A DNA stretch of 64,000 bases from UBA7672 sp038326205. GTDB taxonomy: Bacteria > Pseudomonadota > Alphaproteobacteria > Caulobacterales > Hyphomonadaceae. Below the pieces are notes generated by a model, which worked only from the letters and a program-made list of their open reading frames with translations, had not been told where the DNA came from and searched no databases. Shown here one piece after another: positions 55,584 to 63,819 of this stretch. The stretch spans positions 3,035-67,034 of the forward strand of contig JBBQJV010000015.1 in assembly GCA_038326205.1 (NCBI GenBank). Direction: 5' to 3'. Each line of letters starts with the position of its first letter. Within the stretch, counting starts at the first letter, position 1. Position numbers and translations under genes: made by a program.

Positions 55584-56057
55584 ATGACATGTCGCTGGCT
55601 TGGTATCCTCATTGCCATCGCGTCGTTGGGCGTGACATCGGCGTGCCTAGCATCGGCGCACGTGGCTAGCCTGCCCGATGGAGTCTACCTCGTAACGGAG
55701 TCCAAAACGGACGACAGCGTCTCGCTTCCGGTCCACGGCTCCGATGATGAGGAGCTCGTCCAACGTAAACTGCTCATGCCGTTCGAAATTGTTTCAGCCC
55801 AAGCCGCGTTCTACGAAACCTATGGGTTACCAAACATCCTCGTGACGCTTGCTGATTCAAACAGGGAACCGTTTGCGAGGCTTACTGAAGACTACCAGCA
55901 CAATCGGTTAGCTTTTGTCGTCGCTGGCGTGATCGTTGTTGCACCCGACATCTTCCAGCCAGTTCGCGACGGACAATTGCAGATCGGAATGCCCGGCGGC
56001 GATCTGGAATCGGCCAGCGCAATCGCAGAAAGATTGCAGCGAGCCGGCCAGCACTGA
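55584..56057 (+). CDS. Secreted protein resembling the SecD first periplasmic domain
   Basis: A 157-residue exported protein (signal sequence about 1-23, LGILIAIASLGVTSAC; the Cys could be a lipobox). The mature part (about 30-157) resembles the P1 head domain of SecD/SecDF: MPFEIVSAQAAFY, LPNILVTLADSNREPFARLTEDYQ, RLAFVVAGVIVVAPDIFQPVRDGQLQIG and DLESASAIAERL. Such stand-alone copies of a SecD head domain are uncommon. The ribosome site is weak (AAGG nine bases upstream). Converges with the 56074 hydrolase. Confidence 0.6.
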   Translation: MTCRWLGILIAIASLGVTSACLASAHVASLPDGVYLVTESKTDDSVSLPVHGSDDEELVQRKLLMPFEIVSAQAAFYETYGLPNILVTLADSNREPFARLTEDYQHNRLAFVVAGVIVVAPDIFQPVRDGQLQIGMPGGDLESASAIAERLQRAGQH

Positions 56058-56073
56058 TGCCAATGTCCGCCCG

Positions 56074-56856
56074 CTAACTCCGATCCACCCCATCAGCCGT
56101 ATCCAGCACCGTCGCCGCCATCCGCGCGATATCCTGCGGCCGTGACAGCCGGTGGTCGCCATCCTTGACCAGCGACCACACCACATCCTCGCTGCGCAGC
56201 TTGTCGGCAAGATCCAGCGAGTGCGTCCACGGCACGTCGGGATCAAGCCCGCCCTGCAGGATGCGAACAGGAACATCGATTGCGATCTCGCCATCGAGCA
56301 CGTTCCACTCCCGCCCTTCGACGATCAGGTCGCGCGTAATCGGATAGCCCGCGGGGTCGTAGGCCGAGGGTCGCGTCCAGTGGCCGTGCTCCATGATCTG
56401 GTTTCGCTGGCTCTCCTCGAAGCCGGCCCACATCAGCTTGTCGGTAAAATCCGGCGCAGGCGCGAGCAGCACCAGCCCCTTCACGCGCTCCGGGCGCGCC
56501 ATGGCTGCGAGCAGCGCGATCCATCCGCCCATCGAGGAGCCAACCAGAACCTGCGGCCCCGTCGTCAGCTGGTCTAGCATCGCCAGCGCATCGCCACGCC
56601 ACCGCCCGATTGTGCCATCCGCAAAAGCCCCGCCGCTTTCGCCATGGCCGAGATAATCGAAGCGCAGGAACGCCCGGCCGTCTTCGCGGCAGCGTGCGTG
56701 CAGGACGCTCGCCTTCTCGCCCAGCATGTCGGAATGGAAACCGCCGAGCCACACGACGCCGGCGCGATCCTTGTCGCCTTCGCATCGACGGTAAGCGAGC
56801 TTCGCGCCGTCATGCTCCAGAAAGTCCGCAGCCCATTCCGTCGGGTTGTCTGTCAT
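56074..56856 (-). CDS. Alpha/beta hydrolase (ABHD10-like)
   Basis: A 260-residue soluble serine hydrolase: oxyanion region VVWLGGFHSDMLGEKA, LRFDYLGHGES, nucleophile elbow VGSSMGGWIALL (Ser about 100), Asp in GGLDPDVPWTH, and His in KDGDHRLSR. The sequence is close to ABHD10/palmitoyl-protein thioesterase-like enzymes. Substrate unknown. Its ATG abuts the start region of the divergent glycosyltransferase. Confidence 0.88.
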   Translation of the reverse strand: MTDNPTEWAADFLEHDGAKLAYRRCEGDKDRAGVVWLGGFHSDMLGEKASVLHARCREDGRAFLRFDYLGHGESGGAFADGTIGRWRGDALAMLDQLTTGPQVLVGSSMGGWIALLAAMARPERVKGLVLLAPAPDFTDKLMWAGFEESQRNQIMEHGHWTRPSAYDPAGYPITRDLIVEGREWNVLDGEIAIDVPVRILQGGLDPDVPWTHSLDLADKLRSEDVVWSLVKDGDHRLSRPQDIARMAATVLDTADGVDRS

Positions 56857-56935
56857 GCCGCCAGTTCTGGTCGGTTTGCGCGGGCGAGGAAAGCGCCTAT
56901 TAGACGCCTCGGGGGAGAAACACCGGGAATCAGAT

Positions 56936-58096
56936 TTGCCGCTACGTGGCGCGACTATCCTTCAGGTCATCCCTCACCTTGCTGCAGGCGGGGCCGAACG
57001 GACTACGATCGAGGTGGCCGAAGCGCTCGTCGCCGCAGGCGCAACCGCGCTCGTCGTCAGCGCAGGCGGACGGCTTGAGAGGGAGCTTGCCCGCGTTGGC
57101 GGCGAATTGATCCGGCTCGAGAATGCGCCGACCAAGAGCCCGTTGGAAATTCGCGCCAATGCCGGCCGCATCGCCAAACTCGTGACGGCTCGCAAAGTGA
57201 ACCTGATCCACGCCCGCTCCCGGGCCCCGGCCTGGAGCGCACTCTGGGCGGCGCGTCGCACCCACGTTCCGTTCGTCACCACCTATCACGGCGTCTACAA
57301 CGCCAGGAGCGCGCTCAAACGGCTCTACAATTCGGTGATGGCGCGCGGATCAAAAGTCATCGCCAATTCCGACTACACCGCGCGTCACATCGCGCAGGAA
57401 CATCCCTGGGCGGCCGACCGGATCGTCACCATCTCTCGCGGCGTCGATATCGCGAAGTTTTCGCCCGACGCCATCGCTCCCGCACGGCGGGATGCATTGG
57501 CGGCGGCGTGGAACCTTGAACCCGGTGGTGATCCCGTCATCCTGCTGCCGGGACGCCTGACCGGCTGGAAAGGCCATCGCGAAGCGATCGCCGCCGCAGC
57601 GACCCTGAAAGCGGGCGGCATCTCCAGCTGGCGCATGATCTTCGCCGGTGACCCGCAGGGCCGGGACGGGTACGTCGCCGAACTGAAACAGCTGATTGCC
57701 AGTCACGGGCTTGACGGGCGAGTGGCTATGGTAGGGCATTGTGACGACATGCCAGCCGCCTTCGCCCTTTCGGATATTGTGATCGCGCCCTCCAACGAGC
57801 CGGAGGCGTTCGGCCGCGTCGCGGCGGAAGCCGGCGCTATGGGGCTGCCTGCTGTCGGCTCAAGCATTGGCGCACAGGGCGAGATCATCGTGGACGGCAC
57901 AACCGGCCTCATCGTTCCGCCGTCCGATCCGGCCGTTCTATCCACAGCCATGGCCCGCCTGCTGGCGATGGGACCGGACGGACGCAAGGCAATGGGCGAA
58001 GCGGGGCGGACACGGGTTCTCGAGCGGTTCACAACATCAGCGCTTCAGAAGGCGACGCTGTCGGTCTATGAGGGTCTGTTAGGTCAGTCCTCATGA
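56936..58096 (+). CDS. Glycosyltransferase family 4
   Basis: A GT4 sugar transferase of about 386 aa. The N-terminal domain opens LQVIPHLAAGGAERTTIEVAEAL; the C-terminal nucleotide-sugar domain carries EPEAFGRVAAEAGAMGLPAVGSSIGAQGEIIVDG (E-x7-E). TTG 56936 is the preferred start (GGGA seven bases upstream); a longer form from ATG 56855 would overlap the divergent hydrolase's start codon. Its stop overlaps the GT9 start (ATGA), so the two transferases work on the same glycan, probably LPS core or a related surface sugar. Confidence 0.87.
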   Translation: MPLRGATILQVIPHLAAGGAERTTIEVAEALVAAGATALVVSAGGRLERELARVGGELIRLENAPTKSPLEIRANAGRIAKLVTARKVNLIHARSRAPAWSALWAARRTHVPFVTTYHGVYNARSALKRLYNSVMARGSKVIANSDYTARHIAQEHPWAADRIVTISRGVDIAKFSPDAIAPARRDALAAAWNLEPGGDPVILLPGRLTGWKGHREAIAAAATLKAGGISSWRMIFAGDPQGRDGYVAELKQLIASHGLDGRVAMVGHCDDMPAAFALSDIVIAPSNEPEAFGRVAAEAGAMGLPAVGSSIGAQGEIIVDGTTGLIVPPSDPAVLSTAMARLLAMGPDGRKAMGEAGRTRVLERFTTSALQKATLSVYEGLLGQSS

Positions 58097-59301
58097 GCGT
58101 TCCAGACTCCTTCGTCCCTCCCCCGAATCCCGGCGACACCATGCGCCGGGTGCTGGTCATCAAGCTCGGTGCGATGGGCGATTTCATGCAGGCGCTGGGG
58201 GCCATGCGGGTGGTCCGCGCGACGCATCCCTCGGCCCGGATCACGCTGCTGACCACCGAGCCTTTTGAAGCTTTCGCCAAGGCCTGCCCCTATTTCGATA
58301 TCGTCGAGGCCGACGGCCGCCCGCGCGATATCAAGGGTCGCAGCGACCTCATCCGCCGCCTGCGCGCCGCCAATTACGACATGGTGTATGACTTCCAGAA
58401 CAATGACCGGACCGCGCAGTATTATATCGGTCTAACCGGCAAGAAGCCGTTGTGGTCGGGCGCGGCCAAGGGCGCGTCGCACCAGCATGTGAATTCCAAC
58501 CGCGCTGAGATGCACAATTTCGACCGGCTTGCCGAACAGCTGGTCCATGCCGGTCTGGGACCCAAGCCGCCGGGCGATCCCACTGGCTGGTTCATCGGTC
58601 AGGATCTTTCGCCCAGCGTCGACTGGGTGCGGCCTGCCTTCCGCGATCCGCCGCGTTTCCAGCCGGCCTTTTTCGGTATGAACGGGCCCTATGTCCTGAT
58701 CATTCCGGGCTCCTCTGCGGACCACCCGGAAAAGCGCTGGCCGGTCGATCGTTTCATCGGCCTGGCGAGCTGGTTCGCCAATGCCGGCATCACGCCGGTG
58801 ATTATCGGCGGCAAGGACGAGGGCGATATCGGCGCCCAGATCAATCGCAAGGAATCGCGGGCGCGCAATCTTATCGGCCGGACTGACCTGTTCCAGCTGG
58901 CCACCCTGTCTGAGCGCGCCGTCATGGCGATCGGCGGCGATACCGGCCCGATGCATCTGGCCGCGGCGGCCAAAACCCCCGGCGTCTGCCTTTTCGCCCA
59001 GGAATGGACAGACGAGCTGGAAAAAGAGCTGCAAACGGTCTGGCACCCGAAAACCCGCCTCGGCCGCGCCGCGCCGCGCGGCGGTCCCATGATGGTCCTG
59101 CACGCAGCCGCTCTGGAATCGATCGGTCTCGACGACGTTAAACGGGCCGCTTTCAGCCTCGGCGTCCTGCCCGCCGCCATGGCGCCCCCCCGCTCGGCGG
59201 CCCCCGCTCCGGCGGAAACCTCCAGCATAGCCCCCCCCGCATTCGTTGCCGAAGCGCCGCAGGATTCTGCTGCCGCTGTGACCCAAGGCTCTGAATCTTG
59301 A
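58093..59301 (+). CDS. Glycosyltransferase family 9 (heptosyltransferase-like)
   Basis: A GT9 transferase of about 402 aa similar to LPS heptosyltransferases: VIKLGAMGDFMQALGAMRVVRATHP at the N-terminus, PGSSADHPEKRWPVDRFIGLA, GGKDEGDIGAQI, and the donor-site loop AIGGDTGPMHLAAAAKTPGVCLF. The tail (about 365-402) is Pro/Ala-rich. The start may be ATG 58093 (coupled to the GT4 stop) or ATG 58141. The product is a peripheral inner-membrane enzyme. Confidence 0.88.
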   Translation: MSVPDSFVPPPNPGDTMRRVLVIKLGAMGDFMQALGAMRVVRATHPSARITLLTTEPFEAFAKACPYFDIVEADGRPRDIKGRSDLIRRLRAANYDMVYDFQNNDRTAQYYIGLTGKKPLWSGAAKGASHQHVNSNRAEMHNFDRLAEQLVHAGLGPKPPGDPTGWFIGQDLSPSVDWVRPAFRDPPRFQPAFFGMNGPYVLIIPGSSADHPEKRWPVDRFIGLASWFANAGITPVIIGGKDEGDIGAQINRKESRARNLIGRTDLFQLATLSERAVMAIGGDTGPMHLAAAAKTPGVCLFAQEWTDELEKELQTVWHPKTRLGRAAPRGGPMMVLHAAALESIGLDDVKRAAFSLGVLPAAMAPPRSAAPAPAETSSIAPPAFVAEAPQDSAAAVTQGSES

Positions 59302-59372
59302 ATATTTGACGGTTTGCGGGCATATTGCGCATACCGGAAGGCAACCCCGGAAGTCACCAAGGAGAATCGACC

Positions 59373-59912
59373 ATCGCTCAGCGTCCGCAAGCGGCCCAAT
59401 CGCCCAAGAAGGAAGGCCCGCAAATCAATGAGGACATCCGCGCGCCGCGCGTCCTCCTGATCGATGAAAAAGGCGAGAAGCAGGGCGAAATGCCGCTCGA
59501 AGCCGCGCTCGATGCGGCCAAGGAAGCTGGACTCGATCTTGTGATGGTCGCGCCGGACAACGAGCCACCGGTCGTGAAGATTTCGGACTACGGCAAGCAG
59601 CGTTTTGCCGAGCAGAAGAAAAAAGCCGAAGCGCGGAAGAAGCAGAAGTCCGCCGATCTGAAAGAGATCAAGCTCCGCCCGAACATCGACAAGCACGATT
59701 ACGAAGTGAAGGGTCGCTCGATCCGCCGCTTCTTCGAGGAAGGCGACAAGGTGAAGATCACCATGCGCTTCCGCGGCCGCGAAATGGCGCACCAGAACAT
59801 CGGCATGGAATTGTTGATCAAGGTGAAGGCTGAATTCGCCGACGTCGCCAAAGTAGAATCCGAGCCAAGGCTCGAAGGTCGCCAGATGGTGATGGTGCTG
59901 TCGCCGCGCTAA
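59373..59912 (+). CDS. infC: Translation initiation factor IF-3
   Basis: IF-3 (179 aa) keeps 30S subunits free and proofreads start codons. The N-terminal domain (NEDIRAPRVLLIDEKGEKQGEMPLEAALDAA) and C-terminal domain (KEIKLRPNIDKHDYEVKGRSIRRFFEEGDKVKITMRFRGREM) are complete. The start is placed at ATC 59373, the only codon with a canonical Shine-Dalgarno (AAGGAG) at eight bases; an in-frame TTG at 59325 has no such site. Non-AUG starts are known for infC and underlie its autoregulation. It is not adjacent to rpmI-rplT here. Confidence 0.93.
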   Translation: MAQRPQAAQSPKKEGPQINEDIRAPRVLLIDEKGEKQGEMPLEAALDAAKEAGLDLVMVAPDNEPPVVKISDYGKQRFAEQKKKAEARKKQKSADLKEIKLRPNIDKHDYEVKGRSIRRFFEEGDKVKITMRFRGREMAHQNIGMELLIKVKAEFADVAKVESEPRLEGRQMVMVLSPR

Positions 59913-59968
59913 GCGGCCAGCATCGTTCAACTTAGATTGCGGGCCAGTTACATTGCAGGAGTGCGTCC

Positions 59969-60682
59969 ATGGTGAGACCCGGTGTTTTCGCCATGGCCGC
60001 GTTCCTGCTTGTCGCCTGCGCTGCGCCAGAAGCGACTTCGGCCGCGGGGCCGTCGCGAGGCGAGGCCTCTTTGCAATCTCCGCCATTCACGACGCCTGAG
60101 TTTCACGCCGCGCCCGGACAGCCGGCAACACCATCGGTGCCGCCCGGGTCGCCTCCTGCAACACCTGCGGCAGAGACTGGTTCTGTTCCATTTGCTGCAA
60201 TCGCCATGCAGTTCGATCCGGCCAAGCAACACCTTGTTTGGGTCTTGCCGCCGGGCATCCACGGCAAGGGTCCATGGAACTTCAGGTCTGTCGTGAAGCA
60301 TCGCGACGAGGTGAAATTCGAGACGACGATTCCCATGCGCGCCGACATCAAGGCGGGCGGAGAACGCCCCGAATATCCCGCCGGCTACGAGATTGTCCGG
60401 CTCACGGATGATGGCACATGGGCGCAGCGAACGGCCGAAATCGACAAGGTGATCGCAGGGTTGATCGAGCAGTATGGCCGCGGGCAGGGCTCGCTCGACA
60501 TGACGAACGATCTCACCCTCGTGGTCGATCCGGCATTCCGAAACACATACTGCGCTGAGAACAAACCGGCCGACCTGCGCTTTTATATCGAGGAGGATGG
60601 TGTCGCCGATCTCATCCGCCTCGACGTGGCGGCAATGTCCGGCATCATCCAGGTCGCGGTGAAAAAAGCCTGCGGGAACTGA
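59969..60682 (+). CDS. Predicted lipoprotein of unknown function
   Basis: A 237-residue exported protein with a lipoprotein signal (FAMAAFLLVAC, Cys about 17), a Pro/Ala/Thr-rich linker (about 20-65), and a mature domain with QFDPAKQHLVWVLPPGIHGK, EYPAGYEIVRLTDDGTWAQRTAEIDK and FRNTYCAENKPADLRFYIEEDG. No family recognised. It lies between infC and rpmI, together with two other exported-protein genes. Confidence 0.72.
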   Translation: MVRPGVFAMAAFLLVACAAPEATSAAGPSRGEASLQSPPFTTPEFHAAPGQPATPSVPPGSPPATPAAETGSVPFAAIAMQFDPAKQHLVWVLPPGIHGKGPWNFRSVVKHRDEVKFETTIPMRADIKAGGERPEYPAGYEIVRLTDDGTWAQRTAEIDKVIAGLIEQYGRGQGSLDMTNDLTLVVDPAFRNTYCAENKPADLRFYIEEDGVADLIRLDVAAMSGIIQVAVKKACGN

Positions 60683-60745
60683 CGCTGGCCCATACTAAAT
60701 GCGCCGTAACTTGAACGCCCGTTGAGGGGCTCTACTCTCACCCCC

Positions 60746-61084
60746 ATGAAACACGCATCCGTCGCATTTTTCGCCGGGATCAGCCTGATGGCTTGCACCC
60801 CATCCCCCGCTCCAGCGGAGCCCATGGCGCCGACGCTCGGCCCAGAAGCCGAAGCGCCGATGGCGCCGGAACAGCCTGCGGCCGTCGATCCGATCGATGC
60901 CTGCGGCGTGGGCCAGTACGCCGCCCTTGTCGGCAAGCCGATAACCGAGCCGGGCGTTCCAGCCGAGGGGCCGAACGTTCGATACATCCGGCCGAACACG
61001 CAGGTGACGATGGATTACCGGGCGGATCGCCTGAACATCGACATCGACGCCAGCGAGACAATCACCGGATTCCGTTGCACGTGA
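60746..61084 (+). CDS. Peptidase inhibitor I78-family lipoprotein
   Basis: A 112-residue lipoprotein (FFAGISLMAC, Cys about 15) with the I78 inhibitor fold: DACGVGQYAALVGKPITEPGVP near residue 50, then YIRPNTQVTMDYRADRLNIDIDASETITGFRC. I78 members inhibit serine proteases in the periplasm or outside. The mature domain lies after a Pro/Ala/Glu-rich linker. ATG 60746 is chosen because it produces the lipoprotein signal. Confidence 0.82.
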   Translation: MKHASVAFFAGISLMACTPSPAPAEPMAPTLGPEAEAPMAPEQPAAVDPIDACGVGQYAALVGKPITEPGVPAEGPNVRYIRPNTQVTMDYRADRLNIDIDASETITGFRCT

Positions 61085-61192
61085 TCATCCCGCGCCTCGC
61101 GCTATCGAGCGGGCCTTGTAACCTTTGCGGCCTATGAGGCGAATGCCTTAGAAGGCCCGCGCTCGATGCGCACGCGCCAATCAGGGGATTTG

Positions 61193-61774
61193 ATGAAACA
61201 CCTTCTCGTTGCATTCGCCATCGCCATTGCCACCGCGGCGGCTTCGCTCACGGCGCTTCCGGCTGTCGCCCAACTGCCGGCCGGCATGGAGCTGGGACCG
61301 AAGGTCGGAGCAAAAGCCCCGGCCTTTTCAGTTGTCGCGACCAACGGCGAGACCCGCACCGCGGCCTCTCTGATGGGCAATACCGGTATGACGCTGGTGT
61401 TCTACCGCTCCGCCGACTGGTGCCCGTTCTGCAAGATGCAGTTGAAGGACCTCAACGGCGTGGCGGATGAACTGGCGGCCCTGGGCTGGCCGATGGTGGG
61501 TGTCTCCTATGATCCGGGCGAAACGCTGTCGGCCTTTTCGGCGGCAAATTCGCTCAAATACCCGCTGATGACGGACCCCGGCTCGAAGGCCATCGACGCT
61601 TTCGGCATTCGCAACGAGACGGTCAAAGGCAGTGCCCGGTTCGATGGCATCCCCCACCCGATTATCCTCTTCATCGGCAAGGACGGCGTAGTTAAGGCCA
61701 AGCTGTACGAAGAGGCCTATCAGAAGCGCCCGCCCAGCGAACTGGTGGTTCAGACGGCCAAGGGTCTGAAATAG
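61193..61774 (+). CDS. Periplasmic peroxiredoxin/thioredoxin-like protein
   Basis: A 193-residue AhpC/TSA-type redoxin with a signal peptide (about 1-25, ending VAQ). The active site is RSADWCPFCKMQLKDL, with two Cys spaced as in thioredoxins (C-P-F-C), and the fold continues with VGVSYDPGETLSAFSAANSLKYPLMTDPGSKAIDAFGI. It may reduce peroxides or act as a thiol-disulfide carrier in the periplasm. ATG 61193 has AGGGGA six bases upstream. Confidence 0.88.
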   Translation: MKHLLVAFAIAIATAAASLTALPAVAQLPAGMELGPKVGAKAPAFSVVATNGETRTAASLMGNTGMTLVFYRSADWCPFCKMQLKDLNGVADELAALGWPMVGVSYDPGETLSAFSAANSLKYPLMTDPGSKAIDAFGIRNETVKGSARFDGIPHPIILFIGKDGVVKAKLYEEAYQKRPPSELVVQTAKGLK

Positions 61775-61958
61775 CTGCCAAAAAGAGGTTGCGCGCGCGT
61801 ATCTTTGGCGCCTTGCTTTTCCGGATTGGCCGCGTATAAACCGCCGCTTCCACAGTACCGGACAGGCTAATGGCATGCCTCCCGGGACTTTTTCAGGCGT
61901 CGCGCCGTTGAATCCTAACGGATTTTTCGGGTCGGACTGTCGCCCACAGGAGATCGAA

Positions 61959-62165
61959 ATGCCGAAGATGAAGACCAAGCAGGCCGCGGCAAAGCGGTTC
62001 ACCATGACTGCGTCCGGCAAGCTCAAGCGTGGCGTTGCCGGTAAGCGTCACCGACTGATCAGCCACAACTCGAAGTACATCCGCACCAACCGCGGCACGG
62101 TCGTTGTTTCGGAAGCGGATACGCCTCGCGTGAAGAAGCAGTTCCTGCCGAACGGCGTGAGCTGA
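61959..62165 (+). CDS. rpmI: 50S ribosomal protein L35
   Basis: L35 (68 aa, very basic): MPKMKTKQAAAKRFTMTASGKLKR opening and HNSKYIRTNRGT core. AGGAG lies seven bases upstream of the ATG. The 184-base leader (61775-61958) probably carries the promoter, since infC lies 2 kb away. Co-transcribed with rplT after 52 bases. L35 sits in the large subunit near L15. Confidence 0.96.
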   Translation: MPKMKTKQAAAKRFTMTASGKLKRGVAGKRHRLISHNSKYIRTNRGTVVVSEADTPRVKKQFLPNGVS

Positions 62166-62217
62166 ACTTCTTGTCTGCGCTAGCGCGCACCCCCTGATCA
62201 GATAACGGAGTTTCCCT

Positions 62218-62583
62218 ATGCCCCGCGCACGCGGCCGAGTTCCGGCCCACGCCCGTCACCGCAAGGTCATCAAAGCCGCCAAAGGCTTTTACGGCCGTCG
62301 CAAGAATACCTTCCGCACAGCCCAGGCCGCCGTCGTCAAAGCCGGCGTCAACGCCTACAAGGGCCGCAAGCAGAAGAAGCGCAATTTCCGCTCGCTCTGG
62401 ATCCAGCGGATCAACGCCGCCGTCCGTATCGCCGATGACAAGCTGACGTATTCGCGCTTCATCGACGGTCTCACCAAGGCTGGCCTCGGCGTCGATCGCA
62501 AGATCATGGCTGACCTCGCCATGCACGAACCTGCAGCGTTTAACGCCCTGGTGGAGAGAGCCCGGGCAGCGCTGGCGGCCTAG
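62218..62583 (+). CDS. rplT: 50S ribosomal protein L20
   Basis: L20 (121 aa): MPRARGRVPAHARHRKVIKAAKGFYGRRKNTFRTA, then KKRNFRSLWIQRINAAVRI and FNALVERARAAL. An early-assembly protein that binds 23S rRNA and, in other bacteria, represses its own operon by binding a leader fold. ACGGAG precedes the ATG. Downstream of rpmI and 153 bases ahead of pheS. Confidence 0.97.
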   Translation: MPRARGRVPAHARHRKVIKAAKGFYGRRKNTFRTAQAAVVKAGVNAYKGRKQKKRNFRSLWIQRINAAVRIADDKLTYSRFIDGLTKAGLGVDRKIMADLAMHEPAAFNALVERARAALAA

Positions 62584-62736
62584 TAGGGTCGGATCGCCTC
62601 GCGAAAGCGGGGCGTGAATCCGCCTCTCATTAAAAGTCCGATAGCTCTTATCTCCGAAGCTTTTCTCCGCTAGTTCCGACCGCAAGCGCGGGGCGGACTT
62701 TGGCCCCGTGCGCATTCAAAACCGCACGAGGCCACA

Positions 62737-63819
62737 ATGGCGATCGATCAACAGGTTGCAGACATTGAGGCGGAGGCATCCTCCGCCATCGCCAGCGCGA
62801 CCGATGAAGCCATGCTGGAATCCATCCGCGTCGGTGAGCTCGGCAAGAAGGGGCGCGTCTCCCTATTGATGCGCGAACTCGGCGGCATGAGCCCCGAACA
62901 ACGCCAGTCTACCGGCCCCGCTCTCAACGGCCTCAAGGACCGCCTCGCCGCAGCGATCGCCGCCCGGAAGGCCGACCTCGAACTCGCAGCCCTCAACGTC
63001 CGTCTCGAATCCGAGCGCGAGGACCTCTCCCTGCCACCGCGCTTCGAGCCCGTCGGCGCGCTGCATCCTGTGATGCAGGTGTTCGAGGAACTCGCCGCGA
63101 TCTTCGCCGACATGGGTTTTGCCGTCGCCGAAGGTCCGGACATCGAGGACGACTTCCATAACTTCACCGCGCTCAACTTCCCGCCGGGCCACCCCGCGCG
63201 CGAAATGCACGACACCTTCTTCATGAAGCCCGCCGCTGACGGCACGCGGAAGCTCCTGCGCACGCACACCTCGCCGATCCAGGTGCGCGCGATGCTGAGC
63301 TCCAAGCCGCCAATCCGCGTGATCGCGCCGGGCCGCGTCTATCGCAAGGACTGGGACGCGACGCACACGCCGATGTTCCACCAGATCGAAGGCCTCGTGG
63401 TCGACGAAGCGGTCCATATGGGCCACCTCAAGACGTGCCTCACCGAAGCCTTCTCGCGCTTCTTCGAAGTGCCGACGACGGAGTCGCGCTTCCGCCCGCA
63501 CTTCTTCCCGTTCACCGAGCCGAGCGCCGAGATGGACATCCGCTGTGATCGTTCAGGCGGCGAGATCAAGATCGGCGAGGGCAAGGACTGGCTCGAGATT
63601 CTCGGCTGCGGAATGGTGCACCCGAACGTGCTCCTCTCATGCGGCATTGACCCGGAGAAATACCAGGGCTTCGCCTTCGGCCTCGGCGTCGATCGCCTCG
63701 CCATGCTGAAATACGGCATGCCCGACTTGCGTCCGTACTTCGAAGCGGACGTCGAATGGATCAAGCACTACGGCTTCAAGCCCTGGCTGCTGCCGACCGT
63801 CACCGGAGGCCTCTCGTGA
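62737..63819 (+). CDS. pheS: Phenylalanine-tRNA ligase alpha subunit
   Basis: Alpha subunit of the class II phenylalanyl-tRNA synthetase (360 aa). A coiled N-terminal tRNA-binding arm is followed by motif 1 to 3 of class II: FHNFTALNFPPGHPAREMHDTFF, VIAPGRVYRKDWDATHTPMFHQIEG, and the C-terminal GFAFGLGVDRLAMLKYGM. Its final TGA overlaps the pheT start (GTGA), so the subunits are translationally coupled. Confidence 0.97.
   Translation: MAIDQQVADIEAEASSAIASATDEAMLESIRVGELGKKGRVSLLMRELGGMSPEQRQSTGPALNGLKDRLAAAIAARKADLELAALNVRLESEREDLSLPPRFEPVGALHPVMQVFEELAAIFADMGFAVAEGPDIEDDFHNFTALNFPPGHPAREMHDTFFMKPAADGTRKLLRTHTSPIQVRAMLSSKPPIRVIAPGRVYRKDWDATHTPMFHQIEGLVVDEAVHMGHLKTCLTEAFSRFFEVPTTESRFRPHFFPFTEPSAEMDIRCDRSGGEIKIGEGKDWLEILGCGMVHPNVLLSCGIDPEKYQGFAFGLGVDRLAMLKYGMPDLRPYFEADVEWIKHYGFKPWLLPTVTGGLS

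Noticed and set aside
62584..62736. Possible Phe-leader attenuator before pheS
   Set aside because: Small GC hairpins are present, but there is no Phe-rich leader peptide and no convincing competing stem.
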